Shown here in pieces: positions 1 to 10,510 of a stretch of 64,000 nt of DNA. The translations under genes were made by a program, and so were the position numbers. This DNA is from an uncultured Bacteroidota bacterium (GTDB lineage Bacteria > Bacteroidota > Bacteroidia > Flavobacteriales > Flavobacteriaceae): positions 84,606-148,605 of the forward strand of contig CACKBL010000006.1 in assembly GCA_902598305.1 (NCBI GenBank), written 5' to 3'. A model generated the notes under the pieces. The model saw nothing but the letters and a program-made list of their open reading frames with translations, was not told the origin of the DNA and did no database searches. Position 1 is the stretch's first letter. The number at the start of each line of letters is the position of its first letter.

Positions 1-923
1 AAAAAAGCTGATAAAAACTCACCCGTGTTCAAAGCCTTATGTGGACTTCCACCTTCTTTAACTCTAACAAAAAAAGTTCCAATTATTGACATAATTATTC
101 CTGTTGCAGCAATAAATAACGGTAAAATTACCGCATTGGTCTCTTTTCCATGAAACTCACTAAGATTCATAAATGCAGCACCTAGAACCATTGTACCAAT
201 TATAGAGCCCACAAAAGATTCAAATAAGTCAGCTCCCATTCCTGCAACATCTCCTACATTATCACCTACATTATCAGCAATTGTTGCTGGATTTAAAGGG
301 TGGTCTTCAGGTATACCTGCTTCGACTTTACCAACTAAATCCGCTCCGACATCAGCAGCTTTTGTGTAAATACCTCCACCAACTCTAGCGAAAAGAGCAA
401 TTGAAGATGCACCCAGCGAAAACCCTGAAATTAGTTTAATAACAGTATCGGTACTATCGAAAAATTCAGAAAAAACAATAAAAAGCGATCCAATTCCAAG
501 GACCCCTAATCCAACAACTCCTAAACCCATAACTGCTCCACCTGAGAAAGCAATTTCAAGAGCTTTTCCAAGAGAATGCCTAGCAGCTTCTGTAGTTCTA
601 ACATTTGCTTTTGTAGCTACTTTCATTCCAATAAAACCTGCTAGGGCAGAACAAATTGCTCCAAGTATAAAAGAAACAGATACCAACCAACTTGTCCCTT
701 CATTTTCACCTTTTAGAGCCAATAAAAGAGATGTAAAGAAAACAAAAACACCCAAAATTTTATACTCAGCTTTCAGAAAAGCCATTGCACCATCTGAAAT
801 GTTTTTTGCAATTCTTTCCATTTTATCAGAACCTACATCATTAGATGTTACCCATTTGTTTTTTAAATAAACAAAAACTAAAGCTATTACACCGGAAAGG
901 GGAATAAGAGAAATTAAATCCAT
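1..923 (-). CDS. hppA: Membrane-bound proton/sodium-translocating pyrophosphatase, C-terminus beyond left edge (partial)
   Basis: Reverse-strand frame opens at CAT 921-923 ([24 protein letters not shown]...) and runs off the window; polytopic, HppA-like motifs ([43 protein letters not shown]). Confidence 0.93.
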   Translation of the reverse strand, partial: MDLISLIPLSGVIALVFVYLKNKWVTSNDVGSDKMERIAKNISDGAMAFLKAEYKILGVFVFFTSLLLALKGENEGTSWLVSVSFILGAICSALAGFIGMKVATKANVRTTEAARHSLGKALEIAFSGGAVMGLGVVGLGVLGIGSLFIVFSEFFDSTDTVIKLISGFSLGASSIALFARVGGGIYTKAADVGADLVGKVEAGIPEDHPLNPATIADNVGDNVGDVAGMGADLFESFVGSIIGTMVLGAAFMNLSEFHGKETNAVILPLFIAATGIIMSIIGTFFVRVKEGGSPHKALNTGEFLSAF

Positions 924-995
924 ATTATAAATTTTGTGGCAAATATAGTACTTAATATAATTACAATATTAGTTAAAGACCACTAATTATTTGAA

Positions 996-1610
996 TTAGA
1001 ATAAACCATTAATCTCCTTATCAATAAGACTTATAACATTTCCAAAGGCATTTGGATCGCCTACAAAATTTACCTTATCTACATCAATTGAAATAATTCT
1101 GCCTTTGTCGTAATTCTGAACCCAAGCTTCGTAACGTTCATTTAGTCTACTTAAGTAATCAATACTTATTGAATTTTCAAATTCTCTTCCTCTTAGATGA
1201 ATATTTTCAACAAGTTTTGAAATACTGCTCCTTAAATAAATCATTATATCAGGACCTTTTACCAATTTCTCCATGAGAGAGAACATATTTTTATAGTTTT
1301 CGAAATCTCTTTTTGTGAGCAATCCCATTGAATGTAAATTTGGAGCAAATATGTAAGCGTCTTCATAAATAGACCTGTCTTGAATAATTTTTTTTCCACT
1401 TTTTTGAATATCAAGAATTTGGCTAAATCTATTATATAAAAAATAAATTTGTAGATTAAAAGACCATCTTTCCATTTCATGATAAAAGTCATCTAAATAT
1501 GGGTTTTCTAAAACTTCTTCGTAGTGTGCCTGCCACCTGTAATGTTTGGCTAACAATTTTGTAAGTGTAGTTTTTCCAGCCCCAATATTACCAGCTATAG
1601 CTATATGCAT
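996..1610 (-). CDS. Deoxynucleoside kinase family protein
   Basis: P-loop GNIGAGKTTL, DRSIYEDAYIFA, deoxyadenosine/deoxyguanosine kinase-like. Confidence 0.85.
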   Translation of the reverse strand: MHIAIAGNIGAGKTTLTKLLAKHYRWQAHYEEVLENPYLDDFYHEMERWSFNLQIYFLYNRFSQILDIQKSGKKIIQDRSIYEDAYIFAPNLHSMGLLTKRDFENYKNMFSLMEKLVKGPDIMIYLRSSISKLVENIHLRGREFENSISIDYLSRLNERYEAWVQNYDKGRIISIDVDKVNFVGDPNAFGNVISLIDKEINGLF

Positions 1611-1719
1611 GAATTTATAATTTAAAAATGGTTTTTATGCAAGTTCACTAAAATAATACCAATTTTAATAAATAAAAATTAAGCAGGTATTTTTTTAGAC
1701 TAATTTTAATAAAATTTAT

Positions 1720-1727
1720 TATATTTG
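1720..1727 (+). promoter_or_regulatory. Bacteroidota -7 promoter box (TATATTTG) of the met operon
   Basis: Matches TAnnTTTG, placed 12 nt before riboswitch P1. Confidence 0.55.
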
Positions 1728-1739
1728 TTGGTATAATAA

Positions 1740-1793
1740 CGAGGAAGGATTTGTCTGATTGCAAACCTCGAAAAAAAAATGCTAAAGCAGAAT
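1740..1793 (+). promoter_or_regulatory. SAM-II-type riboswitch aptamer upstream of metK
   Basis: P1 CGAGG (1740-1744)/CCTCG (1766-1770); loop GGATTTGTCTGATTGCAAA; 3' segment AAAAAATGCTAAAGCAGA; pseudoknot TCTG/CAGA. Resembles SAM-II conserved elements GAUUU..UUGCA..GCUAAA from memory. Genomic context metK-metY-metX-metH-metF fits. Confidence 0.85.
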
Positions 1794-1834
1794 TGCTTTC
1801 AAAAGTAATCTTCAAATCCTTCCTGAAAGCAATT
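1742..1834 (+). promoter_or_regulatory. Expression platform: anti-aptamer helix and competing start-site-proximal hairpin
   Basis: 12-bp perfect complement 1742-1753 (aggaaggatttg)/1813-1824 (caaatccttcct); 11-bp perfect hairpin 1791-1801 (aattgctttca)/1824-1834 (tgaaagcaatt), ending 3 nt before the ATG at 1838. Confidence 0.7.
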
Positions 1835-1837
1835 AAA

Positions 1838-3094
1838 ATGAATACACTTTTTACTTCTGAGTCGGTTAGTGAAGGTCACCCTGATAAAGTTTCTGATCAA
1901 ATTAGTGACGCTATTCTTGATAATTATTTAGCTTTTGACCCTGAAAGTAAAGTGGCTTGTGAAACATTGGTCACGACAAATAAAGTAATAGTTGCAGGTG
2001 AAGTCAAATCAAAAGCTCAAATAAATATTGAAAAAATTGTAAGAGAAACTATTAAAAAAATAGGATATACAGATCCTAAAATTAAATTTAGTGCAGATGA
2101 ATGCGATGTTTCTAGTTTAATACATTCTCAGTCAGAAGATATTAATAGAGGTGTTGAAAAAAGTGTAAAGGAAAATCAAGGCGCTGGTGACCAAGGAATT
2201 ATGTTTGGATATGCAACGGAAGAAACTAAAAACATGATTCCTTTGACTTTAGATTTATCTCACAAAATCTTAAAAGAATTATCTACTATTAGAAGACAAG
2301 GTGGTAAAATAGAATATTTACGTCCTGACTCTAAATCACAGGTTACAGTAGAATATGACAGGAATGGAATTCCGGTGTCTATTGACACAATTCTAGTTTC
2401 AACACAACATGATTCCTTCGCAAAAGACGACAGAGAGATGGTTGACAAGATTAAAAAAGATATTGTTGAAATTTTATTACCTCGTGTATTTGATAATGAG
2501 AATCAAAATATTAAATCTCTTTACAATGAAAATACTAAAGTAATTGTAAACCCAACAGGAAAATTTGTTATAGGTGGACCTCACGGAGACACAGGTCTTA
2601 CAGGAAGGAAAATAATTGTCGATACATATGGAGGATGGGGAGCCCACGGAGGAGGTGCTTTTAGTGGTAAAGATCCAAGCAAAGTAGATAGAAGTGCAGC
2701 TTATGCTGCACGACATATAGCAAAGAATTTAGTTGCTTCAGGAGTTGCAAGTAAAATACTAGTTCAATTGAGCTACGCAATCGGAATAGCCGAACCCACA
2801 TCAATTAATGTAAATACTTTTGGGACTTCGAAGGTTAAACTAACAAATTCTGAAATTACTGAGATGATTTATAAAATTTTTGACTTGAGACCTTACTCAA
2901 TTGAAAAAAATCTATCACTTAGAAACCCCATCTACCTAGAGACCTCATCTTACGGTCATATGGGAAGAGAATATAAAAAAATTAATAAAATTTTTCTAAA
3001 TAAAAATAATCAAGAAGTAAATCACAAAGTGGATTTATTTACTTGGGAAAATTTAAATTATGTAAAAAAAATAAATGATTACTTAAATAAATAA
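1838..3094 (+). CDS. metK: S-adenosylmethionine synthase
   Basis: MNTLFTSESVSEGHPDKVSDQISDAILD, GAGDQGIMFGYA, GGWGAHGGGAFSGKDPSKVDRSAAY. Start moved from the track's 1751 to ATG 1838 because the upstream part is the riboswitch. Confidence 0.97.
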   Translation: MNTLFTSESVSEGHPDKVSDQISDAILDNYLAFDPESKVACETLVTTNKVIVAGEVKSKAQINIEKIVRETIKKIGYTDPKIKFSADECDVSSLIHSQSEDINRGVEKSVKENQGAGDQGIMFGYATEETKNMIPLTLDLSHKILKELSTIRRQGGKIEYLRPDSKSQVTVEYDRNGIPVSIDTILVSTQHDSFAKDDREMVDKIKKDIVEILLPRVFDNENQNIKSLYNENTKVIVNPTGKFVIGGPHGDTGLTGRKIIVDTYGGWGAHGGGAFSGKDPSKVDRSAAYAARHIAKNLVASGVASKILVQLSYAIGIAEPTSINVNTFGTSKVKLTNSEITEMIYKIFDLRPYSIEKNLSLRNPIYLETSSYGHMGREYKKINKIFLNKNNQEVNHKVDLFTWENLNYVKKINDYLNK

Positions 3095-3105
3095 ATATTT
3101 CAAAA

Positions 3106-4377
3106 ATGAGTTTAAAATTAGCAACTAAGGCACTTCATGCAGGGCATGATGTGAAACAAACACAAGGCACCAGAGCCGTACCAATTTATCAATCAACATC
3201 ATATGTTTTTAATAACTCTGAGCATGCGGCAAATTTATTTTCGCTCTCTGAGTCAGGTTACATTTATACTAGACTTAATAATCCAACTAATGATGTTTTA
3301 GAACAAAGATTGGCAGCTGTAGAAGGAGGTGTTGCTGCAGTAGCTACTGCTTCTGGAACTTCAGCGATTGCAACCACATTTATGACATTATTAAAATCAG
3401 GTGACCATATTATTGCATCAAATAGTCTATATGGTGGGACATATAATATGCTTAATAATACTTTACCTAGATTTGGCATAACTACCACTTTTGTTGATCC
3501 AGATAATGTTGAAAATTTCAAAAATGCTCTTAAGCCAAACACTAAAGTGTTTTTTGCTGAGTCTTTAGGAAATCCAAAGCTAGATGTTATTGATTTGGAA
3601 GGAATTAGTAAGCATGCAAAAGATGCAAAAGTCCCTTTTATAGTTGACAATACTATAGCTTCGCCATCACTTTTAAATCCCATAGAATATGGAGCCAACA
3701 TAGTCATCCACTCTCTTACAAAATATATTACTGGAAATGGAACTACTCTGGGAGGAATAATAATTGATGCTGGAACCTTTGATTATTCCAGTGGGAAGTT
3801 TCCTGAATTTACTGAACCATCACCTTCTTATCACGGTCTAAAATACCACGAAGCTCTCGGACCATTAGCGTTTATTGCTAAAACAAGGGTTGAAGGGTTA
3901 AGAGACTTAGGTAGTGCACCAAGTCCGTTAAACAGTTTTCAAGTAATTCAAGGTTTAGAAACTTTAGAAGTTAGAATGCAAAAGCATTCTGAAAATGCAT
4001 TAAATATTGCTAAATGGTTGGAAGAGCAGAGTGAGGTAAGTTGGGTAAATTACCCCGGACTTAAGTCATCAAAATATAATCAATTAGCTAAAAAATATCT
4101 TAAAAAAGGTTCAAGTGGTATTGTTACATTTGGTCTAAAAAAAGGTTTTGAAGGTGCAAAAAAAGTTGCTGAAAGCACAAAAATATTTGCTCTACTAGCT
4201 AATATTGGGGATACCAAATCTTTAATAATTCATCCTTCAAGTACTACACATTCACAATTAAATGTCGACGAACAAAAAAGTACTGGTGTTACACCTGATC
4301 TGGTAAGAATATCTGTTGGAATTGAAAACTTGGACGATTTAAAAGAAGATTTAAAACAATCATTTGCAAAAATATAA
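3106..4377 (+). CDS. metY: O-acetylhomoserine (thiol)-lyase / sulfhydrylase
   Basis: Cys/Met metabolism PLP enzyme: SLTKYITGNGTTLGGIIID, HPSSTTHSQL. Confidence 0.93.
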   Translation: MSLKLATKALHAGHDVKQTQGTRAVPIYQSTSYVFNNSEHAANLFSLSESGYIYTRLNNPTNDVLEQRLAAVEGGVAAVATASGTSAIATTFMTLLKSGDHIIASNSLYGGTYNMLNNTLPRFGITTTFVDPDNVENFKNALKPNTKVFFAESLGNPKLDVIDLEGISKHAKDAKVPFIVDNTIASPSLLNPIEYGANIVIHSLTKYITGNGTTLGGIIIDAGTFDYSSGKFPEFTEPSPSYHGLKYHEALGPLAFIAKTRVEGLRDLGSAPSPLNSFQVIQGLETLEVRMQKHSENALNIAKWLEEQSEVSWVNYPGLKSSKYNQLAKKYLKKGSSGIVTFGLKKGFEGAKKVAESTKIFALLANIGDTKSLIIHPSSTTHSQLNVDEQKSTGVTPDLVRISVGIENLDDLKEDLKQSFAKI

Positions 4378-4385
4378 TTTTTAAT

Positions 4386-5396
4386 ATGCCAAAATTGGAT
4401 AGCATCGATATAAAAAATTTTATATCAAATACTGGCTTTGTATTTGATAATATTTCTCTATCCTATCAACTATATGGTCAAGAAATTGGTGATTCACCAA
4501 TTATACTTGTAAATCATTCTTTGACAGGTAATTCGAGTTTAACTGGAGACAAAGGTTGGTGGTCAGAAATTGTGGGGATCGATAAAGCTATTAATCTGAA
4601 TCATTTCACTGTCATTGCCTTTGACATACCTGGTAACGGACATTATCATCCAACAATTGAAAATTATATGGAATTGAGCTGTAAGGATATAGCCAAGATA
4701 TTTTATTTAGGGCTTGAAAAAATTGGTGTTTCTAATTTATTTGCTATAATTGGTGGATCTATTGGAGGAGGTATTACATGGGAAATGGCCTCACTAAAAA
4801 ATGAATTTGCTGAAAACATTATTCCTGTAGCTTGTGATTGGCAAACATCGGATTGGATTTTAGCTAATACCTATTTACAAAAAAGAATTTTAAAAAATTC
4901 CCAAAATCCACTCGAAGATGCCAGAATACACGCAATGTTAAGTTATAGAACTCCCATTTCCTTAAACAATAGATTTTCCAATAAAAAAAGCAAAAAGGGC
5001 AGCTATTTGGTTGAAGAATGGCTTTCATTTCATGGTGAAAGTCTCTTAAAAAGATTTAATCTTGAGGCCTACAAAGCGATGAATCATTTATTGTCAACTG
5101 TAGACATTACAGAAGACGATAAAGAACCGCAAGAAGTATTATCTAAAATTAAATCTAACATACATATTGTAAGTATTGATAGTGATTATTATTTTACTCT
5201 TGAGAGAGATATTTATACCTATAACTTAGTCAAGTCAGTTAAACAAAATATTTATCATCATATTATACAATCTGTTCACGGGCACGATGGATTTTTAATA
5301 GAAAATGAAAAAATGTCGAAAATTTTAAGTAAAATATTAATTGAATCTAAAAATGGAAATAACACTAGAAAGAGTAAACAGCGATTATCTATTTGA
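4386..5396 (+). CDS. Alpha/beta hydrolase, homoserine O-acetyltransferase-like
   Basis: GGSIGGG nucleophile elbow, FDIPGNGH, HDGFLIE near the C-terminus; position after metY. Confidence 0.8.
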   Translation: MPKLDSIDIKNFISNTGFVFDNISLSYQLYGQEIGDSPIILVNHSLTGNSSLTGDKGWWSEIVGIDKAINLNHFTVIAFDIPGNGHYHPTIENYMELSCKDIAKIFYLGLEKIGVSNLFAIIGGSIGGGITWEMASLKNEFAENIIPVACDWQTSDWILANTYLQKRILKNSQNPLEDARIHAMLSYRTPISLNNRFSNKKSKKGSYLVEEWLSFHGESLLKRFNLEAYKAMNHLLSTVDITEDDKEPQEVLSKIKSNIHIVSIDSDYYFTLERDIYTYNLVKSVKQNIYHHIIQSVHGHDGFLIENEKMSKILSKILIESKNGNNTRKSKQRLSI

Positions 5397-5781
5397 AGCA
5401 AAAAATACAGATGGGCACAGAGTTTTTTTAGACAATAAATCAAAAAAATCTGGAGTCGTAAGAGGGGTTAGTCCAATGGAAGTTTTACTTATGGGTCTCG
5501 CTGGGTGCAGTAGTATTGATATAATTGACATTTTGAATAAACAAAAAATCAACCCAACATCATTAAAAATGAAAGTTTTAGGTAACAGAGACAAAGATAA
5601 AGTTCCTTCAACTTTTGATTCAATTGATATTGAAATTTTCATAGATGGAGAAAATATCTCTAGTGAAAAGGCCAAAAGAGCTGCAGAATTATCTTACCAA
5701 AAGTACTGCTCAGTTTCTAGAATGATAGATAGTGTTGCAACTATAAATTTTAACATTATTCTAAACGGTAAAAAGATATAG
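5353..5781 (+). CDS. OsmC/Ohr family protein
   Basis: MEVLLMGLAGCSSIDII..., YCSVSRMID; ATG 5353 preferred over the track's TTG 5341; overlaps the metX-like 3' end. Confidence 0.85.
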   Translation: MEITLERVNSDYLFEAKNTDGHRVFLDNKSKKSGVVRGVSPMEVLLMGLAGCSSIDIIDILNKQKINPTSLKMKVLGNRDKDKVPSTFDSIDIEIFIDGENISSEKAKRAAELSYQKYCSVSRMIDSVATINFNIILNGKKI

Positions 5782-5838
5782 AATTTAATAAAAACAAAAT
5801 TCTGTTTTTTCAATTATTTGTAATCAAAGATAACAAAG

Positions 5839-6822
5839 ATGATAGAAAAAATCCTTAATGAAAGAATAATGATATTGGACGGACCAATGGGTACTATGAT
5901 TCAAGAACACTCTCTAGATGAAAATGACTTTAGAGGAAAAAGATTTGTTAATCATAAAGAGTCATTGAAAGGAAATAATGACCTGCTCAACATAACCATG
6001 CCAGATTTAATTAAATCTATACATAGGGATTATTTAGAGGCGGGAGCTGATATAATAGAGACAAATACTTTTAATTCTACATCTATAAGTCTCGCAGACT
6101 ACGGAATGGAAAAATACGCGTATGATTTTAATCATGCTGGTGCAAAAATTGCTAAAGAGGTAAAAGATGAGTTTTGTAATAGCAAAAAAAATTCTGAGGT
6201 ATTTGTTGCCGGTTCAATTGGACCAACCAATAGAACAGCAAGTTTATCTCCAGATGTTAATGATCCTGGATACAGGGCTATATCATTTGATAATTTAGTA
6301 AACTGCTATTCAGATCAGGTTCTAGGTTTAATCGACGGTGGTGTTGATATTTTGTTTGTGGAAACTATTTTTGACACTTTAAATGCTAAAGCGGCTCTGT
6401 TTGCAATTGATAAAATAAAAAGCGAAAAAAAATTAGATATTCCAGTAATGGTTAGTGGTACAATTACGGATGCAAGTGGAAGAACCTTGTCGGGTCAAAC
6501 TGTGGAAGCATTTGTGATTTCAATTTCACATATCCCACTTTTAAGTATAGGATTTAATTGTGCATTAGGAGCTGACCAACTCTTACCTTACGTAAAGAGA
6601 TTATCAAATATTACGAATACCTACACTTCTGTACATCCAAATGCAGGTCTTCCAAATGCCTTTGGCGCTTATGACCAAACAGCAACTGAAATGTCAGAGC
6701 TTATTGAAAATTATTTAAAAGAAAATATAATTAATATAGTTGGAGGTTGTTGTGGAACAAAGCCTGAACACATAAGATTAATAGCTGAAGTTGCTAGAAA
6801 TTATAAACCAAGAAAAATTTGA
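5839..6822 (+). CDS. metH: Methionine synthase, homocysteine-binding (S-methyltransferase) subunit
   Basis: [33 protein letters not shown]; equals the N-terminal domain of MetH. Confidence 0.92.
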   Translation: MIEKILNERIMILDGPMGTMIQEHSLDENDFRGKRFVNHKESLKGNNDLLNITMPDLIKSIHRDYLEAGADIIETNTFNSTSISLADYGMEKYAYDFNHAGAKIAKEVKDEFCNSKKNSEVFVAGSIGPTNRTASLSPDVNDPGYRAISFDNLVNCYSDQVLGLIDGGVDILFVETIFDTLNAKAALFAIDKIKSEKKLDIPVMVSGTITDASGRTLSGQTVEAFVISISHIPLLSIGFNCALGADQLLPYVKRLSNITNTYTSVHPNAGLPNAFGAYDQTATEMSELIENYLKENIINIVGGCCGTKPEHIRLIAEVARNYKPRKI

Positions 6823-9506
6823 ATTCGACAATGGATAAGTATCTAAAGTTATCTGGTCTAGAACCTCTGATTATAACTCCAGAATCAAATTTTGTAAATA
6901 TTGGGGAAAGGACAAATGTCACTGGATCTAGAAAATTTTTAAAATATATCAAAGAGGATGATTTTAAATCTGCAGTTGAAGTTGCAAGGGATCAAGTTGA
7001 AGGGGGGGCACAAATTTTGGATGTCAACATGGATGAAGGTATGATTGATGGAGTTGAGGCGATGACAAAATTTTTAAATTTAATTGTTTCAGAACCTGAT
7101 ATTTCTAGAATTCCAATTATGATTGATTCCTCTAAGTGGGAGGTTGTAGAGGCTGGATTAAAACTGGTCCAAGGTAAGTGCGTAGTGAACTCTATAAGTT
7201 TAAAAGAGGGTGAAAAGAAATTTATTGAAAATGCTGTAAAGATCAGAAGATATGGTGCTGCAGTAGTTATTATGGCATTTGATGAAAATGGACAAGCAGA
7301 TAATTATTTGAGGAGAATTGAAATATGTGAAAGAGCATACAAAATTTTAACAAAAAAAGTTCATTTTCCTCCTCAAGACATCATTTTTGACCCAAATATT
7401 TTTCCAGTTGCAACAGGGATGGATGAGCATAAGACAAATGCTGTAGATTTTTTTAAGTCAGCCAAATGGATAAGAAAAAATTTACCTTATGCAAGTGTCA
7501 GTGGAGGCGTTAGCAATGTTTCTTTTTCTTTTCGAGGTAATAACTTAGTCAGGGAAGCAATGCACTCTGCATTTTTATATCATGGAATTAAAAATGGGAT
7601 GAACATGGGTATTGTAAATCCAGAAATGCTTGAAGTCTATGACGAAATACCTAAAAATTTACTTCTTCATATTGAGGATGTTTTATTAAATCGAAGAGAT
7701 GATGCAACTCAAAGGTTGCTCAAATTTGCTGAAGACCTTTCTGATGAAAATAAGACAACCAAACTCAAAGAAAAGTCCTGGAGAAAATTAGATTTACAAG
7801 ATAGAATTACTCATTCTTTAGTAAAAGGTATAGAAGAATTTATACATAATGATGTTGAAGAGGCAAGAAAAATTGTTGATAAACCGATAGAGGTCATTGA
7901 AGTCTTTTTAATGAATGGAATGAATGTGGTTGGAGATTTGTTTGGGTCTGGTAAAATGTTTTTACCACAAGTTGTTAAATCCGCAAGAGTTATGAAAAAC
8001 GCAGTTTCATACCTGTTACCTTATATTGAGTCAGGAAAAGAAAGTGGAAAACAAAAAGTTGCTGGTAAAATTCTAATGGCAACGGTTAAAGGAGATGTAC
8101 ATGATATTGGAAAAAATATTGTTAGTGTTGTTCTAGGCTGTAATAATTTTGAAATAATAGATTTGGGAGTCATGGTACCACCAGAAAAAATTTTAAAAAC
8201 AGCAAAAGATGAAAATGTTGATCTCATCGGATTATCTGGATTAATCACACCATCTTTGGATGAAATGATTTTTATAGCTCAGGAGCTAAAAAGACAGAAA
8301 ATAAATATTCCTCTATTAATAGGAGGAGCTACAACTTCCAAAGCACATACGGCGGTCAAAATAGCCCCAGAACTTAACACTCCAGTTGTACACGTAAATG
8401 ATGCATCTAGAGCAGTTACAGTGGCGGGGAGTCTATTAAATAAAAAAACATCAATTGTTTATAAACAAACAATAAGGAAAGAATACGAAGATTTCCGAAA
8501 TAAATTTTTACAAAGGCAAGTTAAAAAAGAACTTATAAACATAAAATCAGCCAGGAGAAATAAAATAAAATTAAATTGGGAAGAGTTTAAACCTAGTATA
8601 CCTAAGAACAGCGGAATCACAATTATAAAAAATCAAAATTTAGAAGAACTAATTGAATATATAGATTGGAGTCCCTTTTTTAGATCTTGGGATTTACATG
8701 GTCGATATCCAGAAATATTAGAAGATAAAATTGTTGGTCAACAAGCAAAAGAGTTATTTTCTGATGCTAATCAGTTACTTCAAAAAATTTTAAAAAATAA
8801 ATCTCTTCAAGCGAAATCTATTTTTGGGTTATTTCCCGCTAACAGCGTAGGTGACGATATTGAAGTATATTCTTCAAATGATAAAAAAATACTTTTGGGA
8901 ACTTTTTATACACTAAGGCAACAGCTAATGAAAAGAAATGATAAACCAAACTTGGCACTATCTGATTATATTGCTCCTAAAAATAATGGATATTGCGATT
9001 ATATAGGTATTTTTTGCGTTACTACAGGTATCGGAGCCGACAAACTATCCAAACACTATGAAAATAATAACGATGATTATAATTCTATAATGGTAAAAGC
9101 TTTAGCCGATAGATTGGCTGAAGCCTATGCAGAATATCTACACAAAAATGTGAGAACTAAATATTGGGGGTACTCACCAGAGGAGAAATTTAACAATGAT
9201 GATTTAATTAAAGAAAAATATACTGGTATTAGACCTGCTCCAGGATATCCTGCATGTCCAGATCATTTGGAGAAAAAAACAATTTGGAATATTCTTAATG
9301 TTGAAAAAAATATTGGTGTTTCATTGACAGAAAGTCTGGCGATGTGGCCTGCAGCCTCTGTTTCAGGATATTATTTTGCAAATCCTAGTGCAAAATATTT
9401 TGGACTTGGGAAAATTTCTAAAGATCAAGTAGAGGATTATGCAAATAGAAAAAAAATAACTCTTGAAAGTGCTATTAAGTGGTTAAAACCAAATTTAAAC
9501 TTTTAA
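6819..9506 (+). CDS. metH: Methionine synthase, folate/cobalamin-binding/reactivation subunit
   Basis: [14 protein letters not shown] (pterin-binding), [29 protein letters not shown] (B12-binding), [14 protein letters not shown] (activation domain). Confidence 0.95.
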   Translation: MNSTMDKYLKLSGLEPLIITPESNFVNIGERTNVTGSRKFLKYIKEDDFKSAVEVARDQVEGGAQILDVNMDEGMIDGVEAMTKFLNLIVSEPDISRIPIMIDSSKWEVVEAGLKLVQGKCVVNSISLKEGEKKFIENAVKIRRYGAAVVIMAFDENGQADNYLRRIEICERAYKILTKKVHFPPQDIIFDPNIFPVATGMDEHKTNAVDFFKSAKWIRKNLPYASVSGGVSNVSFSFRGNNLVREAMHSAFLYHGIKNGMNMGIVNPEMLEVYDEIPKNLLLHIEDVLLNRRDDATQRLLKFAEDLSDENKTTKLKEKSWRKLDLQDRITHSLVKGIEEFIHNDVEEARKIVDKPIEVIEVFLMNGMNVVGDLFGSGKMFLPQVVKSARVMKNAVSYLLPYIESGKESGKQKVAGKILMATVKGDVHDIGKNIVSVVLGCNNFEIIDLGVMVPPEKILKTAKDENVDLIGLSGLITPSLDEMIFIAQELKRQKINIPLLIGGATTSKAHTAVKIAPELNTPVVHVNDASRAVTVAGSLLNKKTSIVYKQTIRKEYEDFRNKFLQRQVKKELINIKSARRNKIKLNWEEFKPSIPKNSGITIIKNQNLEELIEYIDWSPFFRSWDLHGRYPEILEDKIVGQQAKELFSDANQLLQKILKNKSLQAKSIFGLFPANSVGDDIEVYSSNDKKILLGTFYTLRQQLMKRNDKPNLALSDYIAPKNNGYCDYIGIFCVTTGIGADKLSKHYENNNDDYNSIMVKALADRLAEAYAEYLHKNVRTKYWGYSPEEKFNNDDLIKEKYTGIRPAPGYPACPDHLEKKTIWNILNVEKNIGVSLTESLAMWPAASVSGYYFANPSAKYFGLGKISKDQVEDYANRKKITLESAIKWLKPNLNF

Positions 9507-9509
9507 ACT

Positions 9510-10466
9510 ATGAAAATTATAGATCATCTTAAAAATAATAAAAATACATCTCAATTTACTTTCGAGATTTTGCCGCCTTTAAAAGGACAAAATCTTGAAT
9601 CGATTTTTGATGCAATTGATCCACTTATGGAGTTCAACCCTCCCTTTATAGATGTAACTTATCATAGAGAGGAATATGTTTACAGAGAGTTAGGTAACGG
9701 TTTGTTGCAAAAACATGTCATAAGAAAAAGACCGGGAACAGTAGGAATATGTGCTGCCTTACAGAATAAATACGATATAGATGCTGTCCCACACATTCTT
9801 TGTGGAGGGTTTTCAAAAGAAGAAACGGAAAATTTGCTCATAGATTTAGACTTCTTAGGAATTGAAAATGTTGTTGCCCTTAGAGGGGATTCTTTAAAAT
9901 CTGAGGTATATTTCAAACCAAGTGTTGATGGGAACTCTTTCGCAAGTGATCTTGTTAAACAAATTGATGACCTTAATAATGGAAAATACTTAGACGAAGA
10001 GATTCAAAATAACGCAAAAACAAACTTTTGCATTGGAGTTTCAGGTTATCCAGAAAAACACATCGAGGCTCCAAGTTTTGACAGTGATATACATTTTTTG
10101 AAGAAAAAGATTGATGCAGGTGCTCATTATATCGTTACCCAAATGTTTTTTGATAATCAAAAGTTTTTTGACTTTCAAAAAAAATGTTTGGAAAATAAAA
10201 TCAATGTTCCAATAATTCCTGGTTTAAAACCAATTTCAACAAAAAAACAACTAAACGTTCTTCCGCAAAGATTTTATGTTGATTTACCAGACGATTTAAT
10301 AAAATCAGTCATAAAATGTAAAAACAACGATCAGATTAGACAAGTTGGAATTGAATGGTGCATAGAGCAAAGTAAGGAATTAAAAAAAGCTGGAGTTCCT
10401 TTTCTACATTACTATACTATGGGACGTTCAGATAACATTAAATCCATCGCTGAATCTGTCTTTTAA
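9510..10466 (+). CDS. metF: Methylenetetrahydrofolate reductase
   Basis: FEILPPLKG, DVTYHRE, ALRGD, GADYIVTQMFFD-type motif. Confidence 0.95.
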   Translation: MKIIDHLKNNKNTSQFTFEILPPLKGQNLESIFDAIDPLMEFNPPFIDVTYHREEYVYRELGNGLLQKHVIRKRPGTVGICAALQNKYDIDAVPHILCGGFSKEETENLLIDLDFLGIENVVALRGDSLKSEVYFKPSVDGNSFASDLVKQIDDLNNGKYLDEEIQNNAKTNFCIGVSGYPEKHIEAPSFDSDIHFLKKKIDAGAHYIVTQMFFDNQKFFDFQKKCLENKINVPIIPGLKPISTKKQLNVLPQRFYVDLPDDLIKSVIKCKNNDQIRQVGIEWCIEQSKELKKAGVPFLHYYTMGRSDNIKSIAESVF

Positions 10467-10510
10467 ATATATAAAACATTTTTTTTTAGGATATAATAAT
10501 CCAAGAAAAA

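Noticed and set aside
1751-1837. N-terminal extension of MetK (MSDCKPRKKNAKAELLSKVIFKSFLKAIK) in the ORF track
   Set aside because: It is the translated SAM-II riboswitch and its platform; canonical MetK starts at MNTLFTSESVSEGHPDK (1838).
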